Shown here: in pieces, positions 48,075-52,985 of the stretch | How positions within the stretch are numbered: the first letter of the stretch is position 1 | How the letters are laid out: every line of letters begins with the position of its first letter | Source: Curtobacterium luteum | GTDB taxonomy: Bacteria; Actinomycetota; Actinomycetes; Actinomycetales; Microbacteriaceae | Assembly (NCBI RefSeq): GCF_001475545.1 | Contig: NZ_LDQC01000068.1 | Span: forward strand, 1 to 52,985 | Length of the DNA: 52,985 nucleotides | Direction: 5' to 3' | The notes under the pieces: generated by a model | Database searches by the model: none | Told to the model about the DNA's origin: nothing | What the model saw: the letters and a program-made list of their open reading frames with translations, nothing else | Program-made: the position numbers and the translations under genes

Positions 48075-48886
48075 CAGCGGTGGTGCCGACCACCGCCCTG
48101 CCGACGACCGCGCTGGGTGCTCGTGGGCTGACGCTCGCGTACGACGACCGCGTGGTCGTGTCCTCGCTCGACGTGGACGTCCCGGACGGTGAGCTGACGG
48201 TCGTCATCGGACCGAACGCCTGCGGGAAGTCGACGCTGCTCAAGTCCTTCGCGCGCACGCTGCGGCCCAGCGCGGGCACGGTGTACCTCGACGGGGCGCC
48301 GATCACGTCCCTCCGCCCGAAGGCCGCCGCCCGTCGGGTGGCGATGCTGCCGCAGACGCCGATCGCCCCGGACGGCATCACTGTCCGCGACCTCGTGTCG
48401 CGCGGACGCTTCCCGCACCAGGACCTCCTGCACCCGTCGTCGGGGTCCGACCGGGCGGCCGTGCAGGCTGCCCTGGAGCAGACCGACACGGTGTCGCTCG
48501 CGGATCGCAGCGTCGACGAGCTCTCGGGTGGGCAGCGGCAGCGCGTGTGGATCGCGATGGTGCTCGCGCAGGGGACCGACATCGTCCTGCTCGACGAGCC
48601 CACGACGTTCCTCGACATCGCGCACCAGTACGACGTGCTCGAACTCGCGGCCGGGCTGCACCGCGCCGGGCGGACAGTCGTGGCGGTGCTGCACGACCTC
48701 AACCAGGCCGCGCGGTACGCCACGCACCTGATCGCGATGCGCGCGGGGTCGATCGTCGCGGCGGGCACTCCGGCGGAGGTCCTGACGGCCTCCCTCGTCG
48801 AGGACGTCTTCGGCCTGCCGTGCGTCGTCGTCCCCGATCCGGAGACCGGCACGCCCCTCGTCGTCCCGAGGCGTCCCGCGGCCTGA
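48071..48886 (+). CDS. Iron-siderophore-type ABC transporter ATPase (FepC-like)
   Basis: This 271-residue ATPase has Walker A GPNACGKSTLLKSFARTL (the FepC/FhuC form), ARRVAMLPQTPIAPDGITVRDLVSRGRFPHQ, signature LSGGQRQRVWIAMVLAQ, Walker B IVLLDEPTTFLDIAHQ and VLHDLNQAARY. It would energise ferric-siderophore import, but no FecCD permease or binding protein is adjacent, so its partners are elsewhere. The start is TTG 48071, overlapping the SIP stop (TTGA); GTG 48080 or 48083 are alternatives. It shares the iron-controlled promoter. Confidence 0.9.
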   Translation: MTAVVPTTALPTTALGARGLTLAYDDRVVVSSLDVDVPDGELTVVIGPNACGKSTLLKSFARTLRPSAGTVYLDGAPITSLRPKAAARRVAMLPQTPIAPDGITVRDLVSRGRFPHQDLLHPSSGSDRAAVQAALEQTDTVSLADRSVDELSGGQRQRVWIAMVLAQGTDIVLLDEPTTFLDIAHQYDVLELAAGLHRAGRTVVAVLHDLNQAARYATHLIAMRAGSIVAAGTPAEVLTASLVEDVFGLPCVVVPDPETGTPLVVPRRPAA

Positions 48887-48939
48887 CGGTGCCTGCTCGC
48901 CGCGGACGCGTGGTCTGCCCGCCGCGGACTCCGGCAAGC

Positions 48940-49160
48940 GGTTGGTCGCAGGACGTGCCGCTCACCTCCGTCGCGCGCGACACCTTCCGCGACCAGCGCG
49001 AGAGACGCGCGGCATGTCGCGCGACCAAGCGACGGACTGCCCGCTGGCAGAAGCATCACGTGCTGCGGCGCCGGTTGGTCGCAGGACGTGCCGCTCACCT
49101 TCTTCGCGCGCGACACCTTCCGCGACCAGGCCGAGACACAGACGGCATGTTGCGCGACCA
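48940..49160. repeat. Direct repeat of about 88 bp, two copies 133 bp apart
   Basis: GGTTGGTCGCAGGACGTGCC starts both copies (48940 and 49073). The similarity continues through GCGCGACACCTTCCGCGACC to GGCATGTYGCGCGACCA. No gene is seen in 48887-49250. Confidence 0.8.
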
Positions 49161-49193
49161 GCTCGGGACCCGCGGCAGTCGCGCGACCGAGGA

Positions 49194-49239
49194 ACGGACT
49201 GGAGGCCCGTGGCGGCGCCGCCACGCGCCTCCCGTCCGT
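49194..49239. repeat. 46-bp REP-family palindrome
   Basis: Arms of 23 bp meet at GGCGGC/GCCGCC with two mismatches. The central GGAGGCCCGTGGCGGC half is identical to 40512-40527. Confidence 0.8.
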
Positions 49240-49250
49240 CCCGAGCAGCG

Positions 49251-49607
49251 TCAGCGGACGTAGCCGCCGTCCTCGAGACCGGCCTCGACCTCGAAGCGGT
49301 TGCGCAGCGGGTCGCGCCCGGCGATCGCGTACAGGACGGGCATCGCCATGCCGTACCGCTTCCACTGCGTGACGTGGACCCGCTCGTGCCGGAGCACGCG
49401 GTCGCCGTCGTTGTCGCGCGTCAGGTACACCGAGCCGACGCAGGTGCCGCCTCGGCGGAACGCCCACCGGGGGAGGCCCGAGCAGACGACCAACCCGTCG
49501 ACCACCCGGACGGGCCCGGTCGACAACGGGAGCCCGACGGCGAGGCCGACGGCGGTCGCGACGAGCCATCCGGCCCGGGACACGACCGAGTCGACGAACG
49601 GGTTCAC
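49251..49607 (-). CDS. Small HExxH-containing protein with a possible N-terminal hydrophobic segment
   Basis: This 118-residue protein has a hydrophobic stretch near residues 11-28 (WLVATAVGLAVGLPL). A HERVH motif lies in LRHERVHVTQWKRYG, followed by NRFEVEAGLEDGGYVR, so a metal site with two histidines and a downstream glutamate is possible. Similar short proteins in Microbacteriaceae are uncharacterised. The GTG start at 49607 overlaps the stop of the flavoprotein gene (GTGA), so it is translated with it. A longer frame to 49643 lies inside that gene and is unlikely. Confidence 0.68.
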   Translation of the reverse strand: MNPFVDSVVSRAGWLVATAVGLAVGLPLSTGPVRVVDGLVVCSGLPRWAFRRGGTCVGSVYLTRDNDGDRVLRHERVHVTQWKRYGMAMPVLYAIAGRDPLRNRFEVEAGLEDGGYVR

Positions 49608-51007
49608 TCCGGGCGGCCGTAGGTCTCGAGGAGCCGCAGCCACACCTCGTTCATCGTGGGGTAGGCGGGAACGGCGTGCCAGAGGCGGTCGATCGGCACC
49701 TCACCGACGACCGCGATCGTCGCCGCGTGCAGCATCTCCGCGACGTCCTGGCCGACGAAGGTCGCGCCGACGACGACGCCACGGGATTCGTCCACGACCA
49801 GGTTCGCTCGGCCGGCGTACCCGTCCGCCTGCAGCGCGGCGCCGGCGACGTTGCCGAGTTCGTACTCGACGGTGCGGACGTCGATGCCCTGCTCGCGGGC
49901 CTTCGCCTCGGTGAGCCCGACGCTCGCGACCTCAGGGTCCGTGAACGTCACCTGCGGGGCGGCGGCGTGGTCGGCGGTGGCGACGTGCGCACCCCACGGT
50001 TCGGTGTGGAGCGGCGTGCCCTGGAACCGGGCGGCGATCGCCTCGCCGGCGGCGCGCGCCTGGTACTTGCCCTGGTGGGTGAGCAGCACGCGGTGGTTCA
50101 CGTCGCCGACCGCGTACAGCCAGTCGGTGCCGTGCACGAGCATCGTGTCGTCGACGTCGAGCCACGCGCCCGGTTCGAGGCCGACCGTCTCGAGACCGAG
50201 GTCGGCGGTGTGCGCGCGGCGACCGGTGGCGGCGAGGACCTCGCTCGTGACGACCGTCGAGCCGTCGTCGAGCGTCGTGGTGACCAGGCCGTGTTCGTCG
50301 CGGTCGACCCGCACGGGGTTCACTCCGGTACGGACGTCGACGCCGCGAGCGCGGAGGGCGTCCGCCACGAGCTCGCCGGCGAACGGCTCCATCCCACCGA
50401 GCAGGCCGTGCCGGGCGACGAGGGTGACCTTCGCGCCGAGCGATGCCCAGGCGGTCGCGAGCTCCGAGCCGGAGACACCGCCACCGATGACGAGCAGGCT
50501 TTCCGGGACCTCCTGCGCGCTGGTTGCCTCGCGGGTGCCCCACGGCTGAGCCTCGGCCAGACCGGGGACGTCGGGCAGGGTGTGCAGCGAACCGGTGACC
50601 ACGGCGACGGCCGCGCGGGCCGAGTGGGACTCGCCGCCGACCTCGATGGTCTTCTCACCGGTGATGCGCGCGTGCCCGCGGAGGAGGGCGATGTCGGCCG
50701 ACTCGAGCCAGGACACCTGCCCGTCGTCCTTCCAGTCCGAGGTGAAGGAGTTGCGGCGGGCGAGCACGTGCGCGGCGTCGAGGGTGCCGGTGACGGCCTG
50801 CGCTGCCCCGTCGAGGCGCTTGGCCGCCTCGAGCGCATGGCCGCTGCGGAGGAGCGCCTTGGAGGGCATGCACGCCCAGTACGAGCACTCACCACCGACG
50901 AGTTCCGCCTCCACGATCGCGACCGAGAGTCCGCGCTTGTGGGCGTAGTCCGCCACGTTCTCGCCGACTGCGCCGGCGCCGATCACGATGAGGTCGTAGT
51001 CCGTCAT
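49604..51007 (-). CDS. Pyridine nucleotide-disulfide oxidoreductase, class I
   Basis: This 467-residue flavoprotein is related to dihydrolipoamide dehydrogenase and mercuric reductase. It has FAD motif IVIGAGAVGENVADYA, the redox-active pair in GGECSYWACMPSKALL (C-x4-C), NAD(P) motif LLVIGGGVSGSELATAWASLG, LYAVGDVNHR as the second FAD motif, and the dimerisation end LWHAVPAYPTMNEVWLRLLE. The usual HPTxxE base region is altered to HAVPAYPTMNE, and the active-site loop is acidic and aromatic, so the disulfide substrate is not standard lipoamide. The ATG has TAGGTT six bases upstream (leaderless). Confidence 0.9.
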   Translation of the reverse strand: MTDYDLIVIGAGAVGENVADYAHKRGLSVAIVEAELVGGECSYWACMPSKALLRSGHALEAAKRLDGAAQAVTGTLDAAHVLARRNSFTSDWKDDGQVSWLESADIALLRGHARITGEKTIEVGGESHSARAAVAVVTGSLHTLPDVPGLAEAQPWGTREATSAQEVPESLLVIGGGVSGSELATAWASLGAKVTLVARHGLLGGMEPFAGELVADALRARGVDVRTGVNPVRVDRDEHGLVTTTLDDGSTVVTSEVLAATGRRAHTADLGLETVGLEPGAWLDVDDTMLVHGTDWLYAVGDVNHRVLLTHQGKYQARAAGEAIAARFQGTPLHTEPWGAHVATADHAAAPQVTFTDPEVASVGLTEAKAREQGIDVRTVEYELGNVAGAALQADGYAGRANLVVDESRGVVVGATFVGQDVAEMLHAATIAVVGEVPIDRLWHAVPAYPTMNEVWLRLLETYGRPE

Positions 51008-51090
51008 GTCGCCAACCTACGCGGCCTCGATCAGGGGATGCCGACGGAGATGGGTACAGGGCGTGGCCGGGTCGGTCCCCGCACCCGCCA

Positions 51091-51240
51091 GGGCTCGGGC
51101 GTCTTCGCGGCGTTCGCCAAGGCTCGGGGGTCTTCGCGATGTTCGCAAGGGCTCAGGGGGTCTTCGCGGCGTTCGCCAGGGCTCAGAGGGTCTTCGCGGC
51201 GTTCGCCAGGGCTCAGGGGGTCTTCGCGGCGTTGGCCAGG
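51091..51240. repeat. 30-bp tandem repeat, five copies, running into a gene end
   Basis: Unit GGCTCAGGGGGTCTTCGCGG then CGTTCGCCAG, at 51091, 51121, 51151, 51181 and 51211. On the minus strand the last copy encodes the final residues LANAAKTP and the stop of the arginase-like protein. The copies behind it repeat that same gene end. The two outermost copies have lost the TGA (CGA instead). Confidence 0.9.
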
Positions 51241-52034
51241 GCCCCGACGGCCCGCAGGATCACGCCGAGGTCGTCGACGGCACGCTCGGGGTCGACCGGC
51301 GCGAACCCGGTGAGGGCCGCACCCACGAGCCGACGACCCCGCGTCGCCGCCTGGATGAGCTCGACCAGGCCGGCACCGTCGAGACCGAAGGGCACTGGTT
51401 CGAGGAGCCCGTCGACCTCCGAGGGGTCGAGCACGTCGAGGTCGACGTGGACGAAGACCGAACCAGCTGCCGTGGCGTCCACGGCGGCGGCGACGGCGTC
51501 GGCGGTGGCGGCGTCCACGTCGAGGGTGCGGATGCCGGCGCGCTCGAGCGCGGTCAGTTCGCTGTCCTCCGTGCCACGCACGCCCGCGAGGACGACCTTC
51601 GACCCCGACAGGACGGGCAGGTCGGGGAAGAGGTCGTCCGGTCGGTCGACGAGGATCCGGAGCGCCGCCGCCTCGGCCGCCACCGGTTGGGCGCGGTTCA
51701 ACGGGCGGTAGCCGCTCGACCCTGCGATCCGGACGAAGGCGGTGTCGTCGTCGACACCGACCGTCGCGCCGAGGAACGACGAGCCGTCTCCGCCGACGAC
51801 GAACGGGGTCTCGCGTGCGACGCTGGACTCCTCGGCCACCCGTTCCGCTGTCTGCCGCACCGAGGTGTAGCGGGCGATCGCGGTCTCGAGTCGGTCACCC
51901 GCCCCCGGCGGGACGTCGACCACCGTCGTGGAGGCCCGGGGGAGGTCCGCCGCGATCGCTGCCGCGCCGTCCCCCAGCCGCATCGCACGGGACGACGCCG
52001 AACCCTGCCACTGACCGACCACGATGAAGTGCAT
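51213..52034 (-). CDS. Arginase-fold protein with degenerate metal site
   Basis: This 273-residue protein of the ureohydrolase fold has the C-terminal motif VFVHVDLDVLDPSEVDG (SxDxDxxDP-like). The usual GGDHS is GGDGSSF (no His), and the DAHxDxH motif is replaced by FVRIAGSSGYRP. Most Mn2+ ligands are therefore missing, and arginase or agmatinase activity is doubtful; a binding or structural role is possible. The ATG at 52034 has CAGACT six bases upstream (leaderless). The 3' end lies in a 30-bp tandem repeat. Confidence 0.82.
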   Translation of the reverse strand: MHFIVVGQWQGSASSRAMRLGDGAAAIAADLPRASTTVVDVPPGAGDRLETAIARYTSVRQTAERVAEESSVARETPFVVGGDGSSFLGATVGVDDDTAFVRIAGSSGYRPLNRAQPVAAEAAALRILVDRPDDLFPDLPVLSGSKVVLAGVRGTEDSELTALERAGIRTLDVDAATADAVAAAVDATAAGSVFVHVDLDVLDPSEVDGLLEPVPFGLDGAGLVELIQAATRGRRLVGAALTGFAPVDPERAVDDLGVILRAVGALANAAKTP

Positions 52035-52145
52035 CGTGCCAGTCTGGCAGCCGGGTCCGGCGTCGTCCGGAGCGCGTGCTGGGTTGCTGCTGGGTCGCGG
52101 CTGGGTCAGCGCCCAGCGACACGGCCCCGCGCGCAGCGCAACTGG

Positions 52146-52871
52146 TCAGATGCTCGACGAGCCACCGCTCTTGAGCGCAGCGAGTCGGGCCTCGACCTCG
52201 GCGTCCTTGCCGACGTCCTCGAGGCTCTCGAACTGCGCGTCCAGGCTCGAGGACTGGAGCTCCTGCTGCCCGAGGACCTTCGCCTCTTCGCGGCGGACCT
52301 TCTCCTCGAAGCGGTTGAGGTCGCTCGTCGGGTCGGTGATGTCGATGTTCCCGATCGCGTCGTTGACCTTCGACTGGGCCTCCGCCGTCTTCTGGCGGGC
52401 GACGAGCGAGTCGCGCTTCGACTTGAGCTCCTCGAGCTTCTGCTCCATGCCGGCGAGTCCGGCCTTGAGCTTCTCGACCTGCTCGTTCTGCGTCGCGAGC
52501 GGTCCCTCGTTGTCCTTGACCTCTTGCTCGGCGGCGATCTGCTTGCCGATGGCGATCTTGGCGAGGTTGTCGAACTTGTCGGCGTCGGCGGTCTTGCCCT
52601 CGGCGCGGTACTTGTCGGCGGCGGAGGAGGCGTTGGCGGCCTTCTGCCCCCACTCCACAGCGGCCTTCTTGTCCTCCTCGTGGTCCTGTTCGAGCAGGCG
52701 GAGGTTACCGATGGTCTGCGCGATGGCGGTCTTCGCATCCGCGATGTTGTTCGAGTAGTCCCGCACGAGCTGGTCGAGCATCAGCTGCGGGTCCTCGGCG
52801 TTGTCGATGAGCTGGTTCACGTTCGCCCGGATGAGCGAGGAGATGCGCCCGAGGATCGTCTGCTTGGCCAT
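52146..52871 (-). CDS. pspA: PspA/IM30 family membrane-stress protein
   Basis: This 241-residue, almost wholly helical protein begins with the amphipathic membrane-binding helix (ILGRISSLIRANVNQLIDNAEDPQLMLDQLVRDY). Long coiled-coil helices follow (QNEQVEKLKAGLAGMEQKLEELKSKRDSLVARQ). It is an ESCRT-III-like protein that supports the membrane under stress. The ATG has AAAGGGA upstream. A probable TPM-domain gene ends 93 bp upstream at the window edge, a pairing common in Actinobacteria. Confidence 0.92.
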   Translation of the reverse strand: MAKQTILGRISSLIRANVNQLIDNAEDPQLMLDQLVRDYSNNIADAKTAIAQTIGNLRLLEQDHEEDKKAAVEWGQKAANASSAADKYRAEGKTADADKFDNLAKIAIGKQIAAEQEVKDNEGPLATQNEQVEKLKAGLAGMEQKLEELKSKRDSLVARQKTAEAQSKVNDAIGNIDITDPTSDLNRFEEKVRREEAKVLGQQELQSSSLDAQFESLEDVGKDAEVEARLAALKSGGSSSI

Positions 52872-52963
52872 TGCTGTTCCCTTTCTGGAGAAGAACGGTT
52901 CCGTGCTGTCAGGTCGTGCTGTCAGGTCGTGGTGCGGGTGGTGCCGGCCAGGAGGGGCGCCGG

Positions 52964-52985
52964 TCAGAAGCGGCCGCCGCCGGAG
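52964..52985 (-). CDS. C-terminal end of a gene running off the window (possibly TPM-domain protein)
   Basis: The frame encodes SGGGRF followed by TGA (52966-52964, minus). A Gly-rich end closing in RF just upstream of pspA is typical of TPM-domain (YgcG-like) membrane proteins. Only six codons are visible, so the assignment rests on context. Confidence 0.4.

Noticed and set aside
51091-51240. CRISPR array
   Set aside because: The 30-bp units are directly adjacent with no spacers and overlap a gene end. No cas genes are nearby.

Overview
The window is high-GC DNA from an actinobacterium. Gene content and style (GTG starts, four-base stop/start overlaps, many apparently leaderless genes, a DtxR-type iron box, a P22-like capsid gene) fit the Microbacteriaceae, possibly Curtobacterium. 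The genus is inference; no rRNA or other marker gene is present. I see no tRNA, rRNA or CRISPR array.

Layout. 1-7070 is ordinary chromosome: two CNNM/HlyC-type membrane proteins, an Old Yellow Enzyme, a HAD hydrolase, NAD(P)H-hydrate dehydratase, a GT87-like membrane glycosyltransferase, and the 5' half of an MTH1187-family thiamine-binding protein gene. At about 7070-16207 that gene is split by a 9.1-kb integrated element. From 16203 the chromosome resumes with the missing 3' half of the gene, then an MFS exporter, a LuxR/histidine-kinase cluster with an extra membrane protein, metX and metY, two acyltransferase-3 proteins, an SDR, a PRTase-peptidase-Ung cluster, a GNAT, a gluconate locus (GntR regulator, GntP, GntK), a secreted GH43-like protein, an ABC-F ATPase, an amidase, a dipeptide-type ABC operon, an iron-regulated siderophore-interacting protein with an ABC ATPase, a flavoprotein reductase, a degenerate arginase-fold protein and PspA.

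The element is the most unusual region. Its right end carries a large serine integrase reading inward from 74 bp inside the attachment core. Reading leftward from the integrase are small zinc-ribbon proteins, a P22-type major capsid protein interrupted by an in-frame TAA, a coiled-coil scaffold-like protein, small unknowns and an HNH endonuclease, mostly joined by ATGA/GTGA overlaps. No terminase, portal, tail or replication gene is visible, so it looks like a capsid-encoding phage satellite or a highly reduced prophage, similar in size and plan to mycobacterial phiRv1. Its left end carries AT-richer cargo: an unknown protein, a PD-(D/E)XK-like protein and a small membrane protein, possibly anti-phage defence. 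At the extreme left the element brings a complete, diverged copy of the gene it breaks. This copy sits just behind the host promoter, and its start codon overlaps the stop codon of the truncated host frame (TGATG). Integration therefore swaps the host gene rather than abolishing it.

Intergenic space outside the element is rich in repeats: a dispersed family of about 46-bp GGACGGGAGGC palindromes, several tandem arrays, and two coding tandem repeats (start of gntK, end of the arginase-like gene). Many genes have a TANNNT hexamer 6-7 nt before the start codon, which suggests leaderless transcription. One divergent pair is separated by only 24 bp with overlapping -10 boxes.
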